Shown: piece by piece, positions 26,337 to 38,700 of the stretch
How positions within the stretch are numbered: the first letter of the stretch is position 1
Layout: each line of letters starts with the position of its first letter
Origin: Apus apus
Taxonomy: Eukaryota; Chordata; Aves; Apodiformes; Apodidae
Assembly: GCF_020740795.1 (NCBI RefSeq)
Contig: NC_067305.1
Location: 1,550,001-1,614,000 of the forward strand
Length of the DNA stretch: 64,000 bases
Direction: 5' to 3'
The notes under the pieces: model-generated
What the model saw: the letters and a program-made list of their open reading frames with translations, nothing else
What the model was told of the DNA's origin: nothing
Database searches by the model: none
Made by a program: the position numbers and the translations under genes

Positions 26337-26411
26337 CAAAAAAGCAAAATCCCAACTCACACAGCAACATCAGTGCTTTCACTCCTGCATCAGACCCGAC
26401 ATGGCCACCCA

Positions 26412-26850
26412 CCCAGTCACAAAGTGGTCAGGGTTGGAAGGGACCTCTGAAGATCATCTAGTTCAACTCCCTGTAGAACAGGATCCCCTAGAGCAGATCC
26501 CACAGGAACACATCCAGGTGGGGTTGGAATGTCTCCAGGGATGGAGACTCCACAGCCTCCCTGGGCAGCCTGTCCCAGGGCTCTGTCACCCTCAGAGTCA
26601 ATAAGTGTTTCCTCATGTTTAGCTTGACCCTCCCATGCTCCAGTTTGTGCCCAGTGCCCCTTGTCCTGTCCCTGGGCACCCCTGAGCAGAGTCTGGCCCC
26701 ATCCTCCTGCCACCCCCTGGAGATCTTCACCAGCACTGAGCAGATCCCCCCTCAGCCTCCTTTTCTCTCAGCTGAGCAGCCCCAGCTCTCCCAGCCTTTC
26801 CTCCCAGGCAGATGCTCCAGCCCCCTCAGCACCTCTGTGGCCCCAGCCAA
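26412..26850 (-). repeat. CR1 LINE fragment beside exon 7
   Basis: Reverse CR1 from TCACAAAGTGGTCAGGGTTG to CAGATGCTCCAGCCCCCTCA. It ends about 80 bases from the exon 7 donor. Confidence 0.95.
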
Positions 26851-26927
26851 CACTCCCTGCCATGACCTGACCAAGCTGCAGGACAAACCAGAGTGGTGGC
26901 ACCCAAGGGTGACACGAAGTGACTTAC

Positions 26928-27057
26928 CTATGTTGCTCTCAGCACCTCTCCTGCGAGGATTGTTGGGGTAAGAAAAATACTGAGACCCCCCCTTCACTCC
27001 GGTGGGGGAAAGCGTGCTCGGGCTCGCAATTCCCATTTCGCTGGGCAGGAAACCAGT
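26928..27057 (-). CDS. TCF3: TCF3 exon 7
   Basis: This encodes TGFLPSEMGIASPSTLSPTG, then VKGGSQYFSYPNNPRRRGAE and SNI. It aligns with human AGFLSGELALNSPGPLSPSG and MKGTSQYYPSY..SRRRAAD. PRRR begins the bipartite nuclear localisation signal. Acceptor TGTCTGCAG|ACTGG at 27059-27058; donor ACATAG|GTAAGT at 26927-26926. It is 43 codons plus one base. A CR1 fragment stops about 80 bases beyond the donor. Confidence 0.97.
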
Positions 27058-28039
27058 CTGCAGACAAGGAGACAGAAAAGCCCTTCCATGTCATTATGCT
27101 GGAAAACCACCCTGCTTACTGGGAGAGAACAGAGGTGCTTTCAGCTGCCTGCACACAAATCCAGCCCGGGGCGGGGGGGGGGGGGAAGAAAAGACAAGCC
27201 AAAGGGCCAGAAGGAAAAACAAACACGTAAAGATGGGGGGAGTGGTGGGGAGTAGATGTGCCAGCAGAAGAGGGGCTTCCAAGCTGTGTTTTCTCACTGG
27301 ACCCCAGCAAGGCACCTCTCCAATGAAGGGTGCAAACTAGCAGGTGCTGCTGTGGGGAGCATCATGGCCCCAGGCTCAGCTCAGGGCAGGATGAGGCCCT
27401 GCTGGCCACAGCACCAGCCCATCCTGCTGAAGCACAGAGGAGGTGACAGGCTGAGGGGCTTGTCAGGCAGCACTGCCCGCCTGCCTCACGGACTGACTCA
27501 GGACAAGGCTCTTCCCTCACCACCCGGGAGGCTGTACAGCCTGGGACTGCTGTGCCTGATGGACACAGCCTGGCCACACACCCTCAGAAGGCCCATCTGG
27601 GCCAACAGCCCCAGGCTGCCCCTCGCCCCCGTGACGCCCCTGGGGACCCTGCCAGGGCAGGGGACAGACACGTCCCCCAACAGCAAAGCTGGGAGCCCCC
27701 AGCCTGTCACATCCCTCCACTGTGCCTGCAGCAAGGGACAGGAGAGGGTTCAGAGCCAGCAGCCCATCTGACCCTGCCTCTCCCACTCTCCCCAGCTGCA
27801 GAACCCGCTGCAGAGACCAGCACTGCTGGTTTCTCTCCCATCCCCAGCGCCGCGCAGCTGGACCCACGGTAGCTGCTGCACCTCTGCTGGGGGGGGCTTC
27901 CCTTGCATTTTATCAGGGAGAAGCCAAATCCCTCTTTCTAAAAAGAGGAAACTCCTCCCCCATGTTTATTCCAGCTGACCTTGGGTACTCTGGGAAGCAG
28001 CTCCCAGGAGCTGGAGCCCAGGGCGCTCACTGGCTCCTG

Positions 28040-28325
28040 GGACAGAGAAAAGGTAGAACAAGAGGGAAGGGCTTCAAGCTGCACCAGGGCAGGCTCAGAC
28101 TGGACATGAGGAACAATTATTTCACAGAGAGAGTGGTCAGAGACTGGAACAGGCTGCCCAGGGAGGTGGTGGAGTCACCATCCCTGGGTGTGTTGAAGAG
28201 TTGTTTGGATGTGGTGCTGGTGGAGATGGTTTAGGGGAGACCTTTGTGGAGTAGGGATGATGGTTGGACTGGGTGATCCCAAGGGTCTTCTCCAACCTGA
28301 ACGGTTCTGTGATTCTATGAAAGGT
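28040..28325 (+). repeat. CR1 LINE fragment (diverged subfamily)
   Basis: Forward CR1 of the CATGAGGAACAATTATTTCA / GGTTTAGGGGAGACCTTTGT type, ending GGTTCTGTGATTCTATGA. The copies at 29930-30475 and 47575-47715 are the same subfamily. Confidence 0.93.
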
Positions 28326-28693
28326 GCCTTTGCTCAGAAGCAAGTACACCAGCACTGCCCCTTCACCTCGGGAGAAAGTTCAATGTATTTTTGTGGAATT
28401 CAAGAGGGCTGGCAAAGGGCCTGGAAGTAACAAAAGCTCAGCTTTGACCCGTCTTCTGAGGGCAACACACCGAAATAAAGGGAGGATTTCAGGCTTTTGA
28501 GACACTGGAAAGAAAAACTCACTGCTTTAAAACTCGTCTTCTCCAGAAAGGGGTCGGGGAGGGAAAGAGGAGCTGATGTATTCACAGCTGGTGAAATTCC
28601 TGCAATCTGTTCCACTGGTCATGTTACCTTTGCACTGAAACCGCTGCGCGCCGCCGAGCAGCACGGCCAAGAAAAGCAAGTGGCACAGCACCC

Positions 28694-28817
28694 CAGAGCA
28701 GATCCCTGAGGAGATCCTGAAGGAGATCCCAGAGGAAATCCCAGAGGAGATCCCAGGAGATCCCAGAGGACATCCTGAAGGAGATCCCAGAGGAGATCCC
28801 TGAGAAGATCCCAGAGG
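28694..28817. repeat. minisatellite, GAGATCCCAGAG-like
   Basis: About ten imperfect copies of a 12-15 bp unit (GAGATCCCAGAG, GAGATCCTGAAG, GAAATCCCAGAG). Confidence 0.9.
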
Positions 28818-29929
28818 GCCAAGTGGCTGCTGCCCAGCTCCTTCAACAGGCACCTCCAGGGAGTCACCGAGATTTCCAGGCAATTTCCCAGACAAAGGGA
28901 TTTTCTTCCCCTTCCCTCTCCCTGTTGACACCTCCAAAGGTGCTCAGAGGTTCAGCGAGGGGGGAGCTGCAGCTCTGCCCCACAGGAAGCAGCTTTTGGG
29001 AGGAACACGCTCCCCATCCAAGGCATCTACCACCTGACAATTTGCCAGCACTTTTCAAAGAGAATCAAAACCAACAACAAACAGGTCAAACAACCCCCCC
29101 ACATACCCCCCCCCCCTCAAAAAAAAAAAACCTGGAGCCAAAAGCAACAACTGCTCTGGGGCCACGTCGGGCACGCGGGCGGCCCCGCTTGCCTCGTGCA
29201 GCCACCCTGCACAAGAGGGGTTTTGTCTCCCCCTCCACATCAAACAGGCTCCAGCTCCTGCTCTGCCACCCGATCCGGACCCGTGTGTCTGTACCAGGGC
29301 CTCTCCCAGCCCGAGGCACCGCTTGCCCACCTCCTTTCTGTTACCTTATATCTCCCCCTCCTCCACGAAACCCCGGCAAAACCATCACACTAAAAAGCAG
29401 GGTTTGGCATCCGGCCCGTTTTTATTTTAGCAGCTTCAGTGGTGAATTCAATCTGCTCTGGCACAGCCAGGCAGCACAGCTGTTTCAGCAAAGGAAACAT
29501 CCTCAGTTCAGAGAAGAGGAAATTGTGACAAATTTGTGTAAAATTAAAACATGTAATATGTGTGTGTGTCTACATGTAGAAAATCAAAAGCCGTGCAGCC
29601 AAAAAGCTGCTCCCTTGAATCCAGCGGTGGGACTGTTTCCTCAGGGCTGTGCTCAGACACTGGCAGGGCAGTTGCAGCAACACCTCAAAGTGGAGGTGCT
29701 CACTCCTGCCCCAAAAACTCTGCCTGGCTGCTGGTGGCAGCACCCCAGGGCTGGTCACCTGTGTTCCCAGGCTCTGATTTATGTCCATGGTGTTCCCCAC
29801 TGGAAGCAAATCTCCCTCCCCAGCACAGCCCTGGTGCCCCTACTGGGGTTCACATGGGGTGACCCTGCAGGGCAGGGTTGTTGCTGCCAGGGGCAGCTCT
29901 TCTGTGCTCTGTGCCCCCCTGACTGTGGA

Positions 29930-30475
29930 GACAGAATCACAGAACCACTCAGGTTGGAGAAGACCCTTGGGATCACCCAGTCCAACCACCATCCCTACTC
30001 CACAAAGGTCTCCCCTAAACCATCTCCACCAACACCACATCCAAACTACCCTTCAGCACACCCAGGGATGGTGACTCCACCACCTCCCTGGGCAGCCTGT
30101 TCCAGTCTCTGACCACTCTGTGGAATAATTGTTCCTCATGTCCAGTCTGAGACTGCCCTGGTGCAGCTTGAAGCCCTTCCCTCTTGTTCTGTCACTAATC
30201 ACCTGTGAGAAGAGACCAGCACCAACCTCTCTACAATGACCTTTCAGGCAGTTGTAGAGACTGATGAGGTCTCCCTTCAGCCTCCTCTTCCTGAGACTAA
30301 ACATTCCCAGCTCCTTCAAGCCTTCTTCATCAGATTGATTCTCCAGGCCCTTCACCAGCTTCCTTGCCCTCCTCTGTCCTCGCTCCAGCACCTCGAGATC
30401 TCCCTTGAATTGAGGTTCCCAAAACTGGACCCAACGCTCCAGGTGTGGCCTCACCAGTGCTGAGTGCTGCAGGTT
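29930..30475 (-). repeat. CR1 LINE fragment (~545 bp)
   Basis: Reverse CR1 from AGAATCACAGAACCACTCAG through AAAGGTCTCCCCTAAACCAT to CGCTCCAGGTGTGGCCTCAC. Confidence 0.95.
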
Positions 30476-30789
30476 CTGCATCCACAGCACCACTGTGAAA
30501 CACAAACACTGCCCCATGTCTGCCCACAGGACAATACAAGAGCATAGAAATCATCCATGGACTGTCTCTTCCCTTCACTGTGAGCTGGGGGACACGGGAT
30601 GCTGGCACAGGGGGACACTGGCCATGGGGAGGGGGGACACTGGCCAGGGAGGCAGCACAGGGAGCAGGAGGCTCAATGCCTGAGGCAAAGTGAGGGTCCT
30701 GAGGCAGGGAGCTGGAGGGAGGAGGTGCCTCATGGAGCACTCCTGCCCACAGCCACCCACTCTCAAGGAAAGGTCTTGCTTGGATCTGG

Positions 30790-31258
30790 CTCAGAATCAC
30801 AGGATCCTTCTGGTTGGAAAAGACCTTTAAAATCATCGAGTCCAACCAGAACCCAACTCTACCAACCATTACCCTTACTCTGCCAAGTCCAGTGCTTAAA
30901 CCACATCCCTCAGTACCATGGCTTTGAAACACCTCCAGGGATGGGGATTCCACCCCTGCCCTGGGCAGCCTGTGTCAGGGCCTGACAGCCCCTTCCATGA
31001 AGAAATCGTTCCCAAGATCCAATCTAAACCTCCCCTGGCACAACTTGAGGCCATTTCCTCTTGTCCTGTACCATTTGTTCTTTGGGAGAAGAGACCAACC
31101 CCCTTGCTCCAACTTCCTTCCAGGCAGTTGCAGAGCCAGAAGGTCTCCCCTCATCCTCCTCTTTTCCAGGCTGGACCCCCAGCTCCTTCAGATGCTCCTC
31201 CTCAGACCTGTGCTCCAGCCCCTTCCCCAGCTCCCTTGCCCTGAAGATCCCTCCAAGG
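30790..31258 (-). repeat. CR1 LINE fragment (~470 bp)
   Basis: Reverse CR1 from TCAGAATCACAGGATCCTTC through TTTCCTCTTGTCCTGTACCA to the CTTGCCCTGAAGATCCCTCC block. Confidence 0.94.
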
Positions 31259-31523
31259 GCAGTGCTGGCCACCTCATCTCATTAAATACAAACCAGCGAG
31301 AAACAGGATTAACAATAAGAAAATAAGCAAGCCTGAAGTGGAAAAGAACAGAGAAGCTGCTACACATCCATTCTGTAAACTCTGACAACTCTTCTGAGCC
31401 AGCAACACGCACCAGTATAAACCCCTGACACTCAAGAGATGTTCCTGAGCAGAGCAGAGGCTTCCCAGGACCTCGTGCAGAGGTGAGATGCAAAACCACC
31501 AGGAGCCTTTTTCATCCTCAGGA

Positions 31524-31594
31524 TCTCAGAATCACACAGAGTGGCTGGGGTTGGGAGTGACCTCTGAAGATCATCGAGTCCAACCCCCTAACAG
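31524..31594 (-). repeat. CR1 3'-end scrap
   Basis: About 70 bp of reverse CR1 3' end (CTCAGAATCACACAGAGTGG, GATCATCGAGTCCAACCCCC), about 50 bases beyond the exon 6 donor. Confidence 0.88.
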
Positions 31595-31641
31595 TCCTAC
31601 TGGTAAATGAAGAAAAAAGTCTCAATGCACTTTGCTGTTAC

Positions 31642-31709
31642 CTGGTTTAGCCCTGGCATCCCCGTGTCTCTTCCGAACGTGGAGTACGAGGCTCTTTCAT
31701 TGCTCTTCC
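31642..31709 (-). CDS. TCF3: TCF3 exon 6
   Basis: This encodes (G)KSNERASYSTFGRDTGMP and GLNQ, matching human KSGERGAYASFGRDAGVGGLTQ. Two bases plus 22 codons. Acceptor CCACTGTAG|GGAAG at 31711-31710; donor AACCAG|GTAACA at 31641-31640. A 70-bp CR1 scrap lies about 50 bases beyond the donor. Confidence 0.97.
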
Positions 31710-33424
31710 CTACAGTGGAGAAAAGAAAATACCAGGTTTTGTGTAAGAGGGATGGGGAGGTTTTGTGAGCACCCACCCTCTCAGGGCATCCTGCCCAGGT
31801 GTGAAGTCCACTCTGGTCATGCAGCTTCCTCAGCTGGTCTGCAGGGGTGGCTGCTGCCCAGAACAACTCTCTGCTGTTACAGGAGCTCCTTTAAGCTCCC
31901 GGACAGCAGAGCTTGGCTGCTCCATCAGCAGCCAAACCCCAAAACTGCAGGATGCAGGGAAGTGCTTGTGGCCATGGAAACTGGCAGTGTCAGACCAGAG
32001 GAAACAAACAAACAAAAAAATCCCTCCAGACATACTAAAAAAAAGCCAGCAGAGTCTGGCAGAGGCAGTGACAGAGCAAACCAACAGCCAGGCACGAGTG
32101 ACCGGACTCTGTGGGCAAAGACAATCCCAGCATGTGGAGCTCCTGCTCAGGAATTACCTTCTTCCCCCTTCCCTGGTGGAGGTGCCACTTCCCAAAAACC
32201 CCTCCAGATCTAAAAAGCAGGCATTCAATAGAAAAGTGTTTCCTTCCCTTCTGAGCCCCCTCTGCTTGGTCCCACTGAGCAGGTTCCTCCTGGACCGTGG
32301 GGCTCCTGGTACCTGGATCATCCCTGTGGAGCAGGAGCCACCCAGTGCCAGCCCAGCCCACGTGCCCCAGTGCTGCTGAGTGAACTTTAGCACCCAGTCA
32401 TGGCTTTTATCAAACGTGTTCAACCTCACCCTGCCCACACGTTGCTGAAAATAGAGTTTTCAAGGGAAAAAAAAAAACAGCAAAACCCAACACAACACAC
32501 ATGGTGAAACGCTTCCATTCTGCAACGTCCCTGCAGTCTTTCCTCACGGTCACAAGCAGCACCCAAGGGTGCCAGGGCAGTTTCACAGCACCCAGGGAGG
32601 ATCCCAGGGCAGGGAGAAGGGGGATAATACCTCTGCACTGTGACTGGGACAGTCAGCAGCACAAGAGTCTGCTTTGGGTTTTCCCCCCTGCCACCCAAAG
32701 CAGAATTAGACATTTTTCCAGGGGGGAACTGGCACATTTTCATTTAAAAAAAAAAAAGGAAAACTGGACTGAAAATACAGGAAGAATTTTCCTCCTTGTT
32801 AATTACAGCCTATTAATGGTGCCACCAGGGAAAAGGGGATGGAAGGGGGAAGTGGGAGATGATCAAAAAGGCTTTGAAGCCAGAGCAGGATGGCCCCGCT
32901 CTGGCAGCTGCCCCGTGCTGGCACAGGGGATGTTGCTGGGAGGCACTGGGCTCTGCCAGCCCCCCCAGAGGCAAAAGCCCTTCTCCAAAAAGAAGGGATC
33001 ACAACCTGCTTCTGGTCTGGCTTAGCCAGCAAAATTGGGAAGGGGAGGATTTTGCCAATCTACTTAACCTAAAGGCATGGTCAAAGCCTGCCAAGATGCA
33101 GGTTCACGCTCCGGGGCGACGCCTGGGCGGGCAGGTGGGTCCGCTCGCAGCACGGAGGTTTTGGGGAGCACATGAAGAAAGGGGGGAACAAATTTCCGCA
33201 AGCCAGTCCCCCCTGAAGCACGGGCAGAGAGATGGGAAGGGAGGAGGCAGCTCAGTTTTCCAACGATAGCATGGGGGACTTGAACTGAACCTGAAACCTC
33301 CGAGTGGGTTCCACCACTCCCACCCCCAAACCCAAGACCCCTCTTCCCAGCGGCGCTGGAGGCCACGGCACGACATGCCAGGGTCCCACCAGCATCTCCA
33401 CCAACAGCACCAGGAGCTGCTGCT

Positions 33425-33615
33425 GTGTCGTTTCAGAGGCTTAATCATTAAGTAAACAAAGGTCAAAATGTCAGAGGATGAATCTCCTAAATGACCTAAT
33501 TTTTAAAAGAGCTTAAGCAGCTCCGCGTGCCGCCGCGCCGGCAACGTTACACAAATAACTCAGTGGGTTGTGGCACCTGGTGGGTTGTGATTACTCCTAA
33601 ACCAGAGGAAAACCA
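33425..33615. promoter_or_regulatory. candidate intronic regulatory element with clustered motifs
   Basis: It contains a 13-bp palindrome CTTAATCATTAAG (33440-33452), an overlapping forkhead-type GTAAACA (33452-33458), AAAGGTCA nuclear-receptor half-site (33458-33465), a CpG knot (33520-33543), and the E2A-type E-box CACCTG (33574-33579) bracketed by two copies of GTGGGTTGTG (33563-33572, 33580-33589). The motif matches are seen; activity is inferred. Confidence 0.4.
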
Positions 33616-33779
33616 GGGTAATGCCACGCTGGTTTATCTGGCCAGCAAGAGCCCGGCCTCACATCTGATAATTTATTGCTCCTTCCACACGTGGCTTGAG
33701 TGGTGAAGCACTGACATCTCTGCTGTCACCAGATAACCTGGCTGGTGGAACCACAGGGCACTTGGTGCAGGCGCAGGAA

Positions 33780-34102
33780 GATGAAGGAAAGCTGGGGAGG
33801 GACTTTTTACTAGGGCTTGTAGGGACAAGGGGTAATGGATTAGGAGGGTAAGGTTTAGGAGAAGAGGGGAGATTGAGGTGAGACATGAGGAGGGAATTCT
33901 GGAGTGTGAGGGTGGTGAGAGCCTGGCCCAGGTTGCCCAGGGAAGCTGTGGCTGCCCCATCCCTGGCAGTGTTGAAGGGCAGGTTGGATGGGGCTTGGAG
34001 CAACCTGGACTGGTGGAAGGTGTCCCTGCCCATGCAGGGGATTGGATCTGATGATCTTTAAGGTCCTTTCTAACCCAAACCATTCCATGATTACATGAAA
34101 GG
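33780..34102 (+). repeat. CR1 LINE fragment
   Basis: Forward CR1 from GAAAGCTGGGGAGGGACTTT through GGTTGCCCAGGGAAGCTGTG to ACCATTCCATGATTACATGA. Confidence 0.95.
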
Positions 34103-35742
34103 CTGCAGGACCTATTTGCTCCAAACCACGATACCTGCACCTCAGGGTTGGTCTCTCGGGCAATTGTGGCTGGGACCTGGATCAGTCAGTGTCCCATGGG
34201 ATGGGGGAATCAGGAAAGGGAGGGCAGCCCCCCAGCCAGCCCCAGCCTCTGCCCCCTTTTCACATATATATAGAAAAAGTAGCAAAAACCCTCAGCAGTA
34301 GAGATTTTACATTTAATTGTCATGGAAAACCAAGTAGACGGAAGAATGACAAACTTTTTAGGATCTAGCCTATTGAAATTAAATAAAGTCCACAAGCTGG
34401 GTGAGAAAAAGCTGAACTTGCCAGCAGAAGGTGCTGTTCCTGCTGCTGGGGAGGTGCCAGCTGGCACATATGGCAAACCTGGTTGCACTGGGACTTGCCT
34501 GAGTTGCCCCTTCACAGCCACAGCCCAGGGGCACCCACCAGAAAAGGTGGCAAAACCCCAGGACCACGGCAAGGACGGGGCTGGAGGCAGGAGGAATCTC
34601 CCCAGACACCATCTGACTCCCAACAGAATGACTGAAATCCTGCAGATGGGGGGTAAGGGATCTCGTCAGGGGGGAACAAAGATCAAAATCAGAAGGTACT
34701 GGGAATGGGCCAAGGGGTTTCCCTTGGAAATCCTGTCTGTTGGATCTACCTCTGCACATCTGAGCAGGCAGAGGTGAAGCAGGGCTGAGGACACCTTGAA
34801 CAGGGTGCACCCAGAAACTGGCTGGGAGCATCCAGCATTTCCCACTCCTCATGGCATTGCTTCACTGTGAGTCCTGGCATCCCCCTCCTGCCTTTTCCAC
34901 CCCCACCAGCTCGTTCCCTGCCCCTCACCTGCCCATCCTGCCTCCTCCCTGCTTCATAAGTGATTCCCTCTTGCAGGACCAGGCCGTGCTGGGCTGGGCT
35001 GGAGCCTCCCCCAGGCTGCCTTCACCCAGGGCTTTCACAGAGGATCCCCCCCCCACAGTTTGTGCTCCCTCCTCCCAAAGACAGATTTGCTTCCAAGCTC
35101 AGAGACGAGGCAGCAGAATCAAAACTCTTCCCTGAGGTTCCCACCAGCCCTGGCAGGGTTTGGCCCCAGTGCCCAGGACCGTGGCAGCTCCTCAGCTCCA
35201 CCAGAGCAAACTGAGCTTTCCAGTAAACTTGTGGTTTTGCCATTTCTCTCCCCGGGACAAGCCCCACTCCCAGATGTGTACAAATAAGCCAAGAAGAAGC
35301 CAGCTGAAGGCTGCCCATGGGTTTTGCCAGTGGAGGAAGGCAAGGAAGGCAGGTGCTTTGCTGAGGAGCAGTGCCCAGTGCTCCCACCAGCCCGTGGGGA
35401 CTTCACACCAGTGTCCCCATGTCACCCCATTCCCATGCTCCACAACTGAGCCTTGTAGCAGCCTGCAGCACCCACCACCCATGGCACAGCCACCCACCCT
35501 GTGCCTCCCTCCAGCCCCACACCAGTAATTCCATTAGAGTTAAGACCTGGGGAAAAAGGGGAGGAAAAACACTATCAGGGATTACAAGGGGAGAGGAAAA
35601 AAATAAACCCAACATTAAAAAAAAAAACAACCAGGAGCAGCAACAAAGTCTGTGGGCAGATTAAAACCATTGTCCAGGAAGAACTCAATCCACAACAGCT
35701 CACAATACACCCAAGATTAGAAACACTCCTCTGAAAATAAGC

Positions 35743-35768
35743 TAATTACTAGAAATAATTACTAGAAA
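35743..35768. repeat. tandem 13-bp duplication TAATTACTAGAAA
   Basis: Two perfect head-to-tail copies, 35743-35755 and 35756-35768, in an AT-rich patch. Each has a TAATTA homeodomain core. Confidence 0.9.
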
Positions 35769-38700
35769 GAAATCTGTTATGGCTTATCAGTTTCCCTGCT
35801 GTTTAAGCAATCCCTCTCCCCGCCTGCCCCTGCTGAAGATGAATGGTGGAAGAGTGGCAGATTTTGAAGACTGGTGATTTGAAACAAGCAGAAAAGCCCT
35901 CTTCACCCTCTGGGGACAAGCAGGTTGTCCTGGCACCACCCCGGGCAGCCAGGGATGGTCCCTGTCACCTCTCCCCATGGGAGGCTGAGATGCTCAGACC
36001 TCGCCAGGACTGTCCTCTGGGCAGCAGAACCAAGGGCTCAAAGCTTGAAAACTTGGGAGGAGGGAGTGATGGAGCTTGAAGGTGCTGCTACTGCACCCTG
36101 CTCCTCGGGTTCCCCCCACCCCCTGGGCAGATTTTTATTCAGAGCAAGGACAGTGTTTCCACTCAGGGACTTATTTTTAATTGTGGTTTTTTTTTTAATT
36201 TAGGTTATCCTGTCCAGTGCACCACAGGCCAGAGCTCCCCACCCAGTTATTCTTGAGACATCTCTGGGTTTCTCCATCACCTTGTAGAGCCAAAGCTGTG
36301 GCAGAGAGGGAACCTGGGCTTTGGAAAGCATCCAACACCAGATTGTCTTCACATCGTCCCCTTCAAGAAGTGCCTGTGTGGGGTCACCAGCAGCTCTCAG
36401 GGAACCCTGAGGGCAGGGGAAGGGCAGCTCTGGGAGCAGCACCCACAGCTCTGGCTGTCAGTTCAGCCCCTTCCCCTGCTCAAGGTGCCTCCCAAAGCCA
36501 AGCTCCCACCATGCTGGTTGCTGTACGTTCATCTAAAGCACATCCATAAGCCCCAAAACCCAAATCTGTGTGTCCCAGCTGAATAAAAACCAGTACTTTT
36601 CCTTCCAAAACCTGCTACATGAATCCAAACCAGTTTTGGTCTAGGCTAGCACCTTGCAATCTGCAGGGCCATCACCCACCCCAGGAGTGGGTCAGAGTGG
36701 GGCTGCCCATGGATAAACTGTCCTTCCAGCCACCAGTGCCAGTGTGTCCCAGTGTTGGGAAGGTGGCCTGCTTGCTGGACATGACAGGCACGCTGTCCTC
36801 CTGGGGTTAGATCTGTCAGGCACTTGGCACCAGAGCTTTGTGCTCACCCAGCATGGGCTGTTGAAGCTCCTCCCTCCTGCCCAGGAGCTGAGCAGCCCCT
36901 TCTCGTGGCCCTGGGGAGGGGGACAAGGGGGTGGGCTGGGGTGATGGCACAAGGACAGGCAGGGATGCAGCCTCACAGGGGTCTGGGGATGTGCTGGCCC
37001 TGCCCTGAACTCAGACCCACTTTCCATCTCTCCTGGGCCATGCAAACCCCTCCAGCCTCGCCCTTCTCAGAGTCTGCTGCCCTGGTGCTCCTGAAACTTT
37101 TCCAGCCCCTGGAAAACACACGTGAAACCAAATCTCTGCACTGTGCCCATGCACCATCACCACTGCTCCCAGGCCAGACCCACCTGTGGGCAGTTTCCCT
37201 CTCTATGGGATGGCCAAGCCCATCATTCCCAACTCACCATGTTCCTCCTGAAACATTTCTTCCAGCAGTTTCTAATCCTCCTTGAAGAAACAGAGGTCAA
37301 GTAGGAAACAGATACAAATTCTGATTTTGGAGAAGGGCACAGACAGTTAAGTCTCATGCACCTTCTGTCCACCCAGTACCATGGGAGGTGTCCATCCCAA
37401 TCTGCTCCTTCCATCTCCTCACATTCTAAAACTCCTTGGTTCTATTCAACTGGCCCATTACACAAGATGCCTTGTGACACATCTCCAAACCTCACCTTTC
37501 CCTCCCACTCTGTCACTGCCTCTACACTATCATAGGCAAAAGCATTTTTATTTTTCTTCAGCTCTCCTTTCTCTCCTTCCACTTATCATTCTGCCACTTG
37601 CAAAGTTCTCAGAAGGAGCTTGGTAAAGAGGAAATCCCACCCATGATCTCCTCTGGTCCATCCTCCTCAGCACACGCGCTCAGAGGCAAAGCAAAACTTA
37701 CTTATGTATTTTGGAACCTCCTCCAGGAACTGATGTTTTCTACTTCAACCACATTCAATTTTAGGAACAGAAGTGACTTTGAAACATGAGGAGCCTCCTG
37801 CCCCTCCTGGCTGCTCCCTCCCAGCCTCCCCAGCTCCCATTTCAGGTGGAGCTCCTGGAGCTGCACCCACCTGCCCAGACCAACGGCTGAGACCTCGAGC
37901 CAGCGCGGGGAGACCGGTGAGCACCCGACCCTTGGGAACAGGGCATGGCCCCCATCCTGCAGGGCATGAGGCCGCAGCAAACCCACCCCTGTGGAGAGAG
38001 CTGGTGGAAACCACCCGCTGGGGCAGCAGAAGCTCCAGCTCCACGTGCTGGGGACCGGTTGGGCTCGCAGCCCTGCCAGGGAGCGCGGCAGCACTTGCCA
38101 AGGCCTGGGAGCCCCGTCTTTGAGAGGAAGCCAAACGAGTCTTCCCTGCACACATCAAAGGGGAAACCTCTGTCTTCCTCCCCGGGCAGCTCCTTCTCTG
38201 CTGGGAAGTCTCAAGCCTGCCTTGGCCCCAGGCCTGGGATGGGTTGGGATGGGTTCCCCCCACGCACACCCCTCAGAAGCCCTGCTGAGCTGCAGCGAGG
38301 CTGCCCCGGCTTAGCGAGGAACGGCTCTTCTGCTTTGCTTACATCCTCCTGGGGCAGAAAACGAGAAGGAATCATTGCCCGTGCCGGGGGACGGGGGGAG
38401 CTGCTTGGAAATGCTCACTCAGCCCTGCGTGGGACCCCGAGGGGCGATTAAACATCGACCCCACTGACACCAAGAGGGGCAGAAGGGGAGAACGGAGCTG
38501 AGCATGAGCCCCTCGCCCCAGCCCCGCGCGGCTGCTCATTCCCAGCACGACCCTGCTCCTCTTCCCCTTTCTGACCAGCCCCTCAGAGGAAGCTCCTGTC
38601 GTGGGGGGGATTTTCTGTTTCAAGCACAATCCCCTCGTCTCACCCACTTCAACCCACGAGCAAACAGCACCAGGCCCTGCCCCAACACTGCTCCTTCCAC

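Larger units (their letters stand above)
24496..26927 (-). other. TCF3: intron 7 (2.4 kb)
   Basis: This intron contains two CR1 fragments in opposite orientations (25.83-26.17 and 26.41-26.85 kb) and a TA-rich microsatellite. The rest is unique sequence with no gene seen. Confidence 0.85.
27058..31641 (-). other. TCF3: intron 6 (4.6 kb)
   Basis: This intron holds four CR1 fragments, a 12-bp-type minisatellite at 28.69-28.82 kb, a G13 run at 27173-27185 and a C-rich run near 29094-29116. A CpG-rich patch lies at 29.16-29.20 kb. No exon recognised. The longest open frame of the window (28823-30112, plus strand) falls here and is judged fortuitous. Confidence 0.85.

Noticed and set aside
28823..30112. 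429-codon plus-strand open frame, the longest in the window
   Set aside because: It starts in a minisatellite flank, runs through low-complexity C- and A-rich sequence and its last ~60 codons are reverse CR1. It has no recognisable domain and lies antisense inside TCF3 intron 6. Chance in GC-rich DNA.
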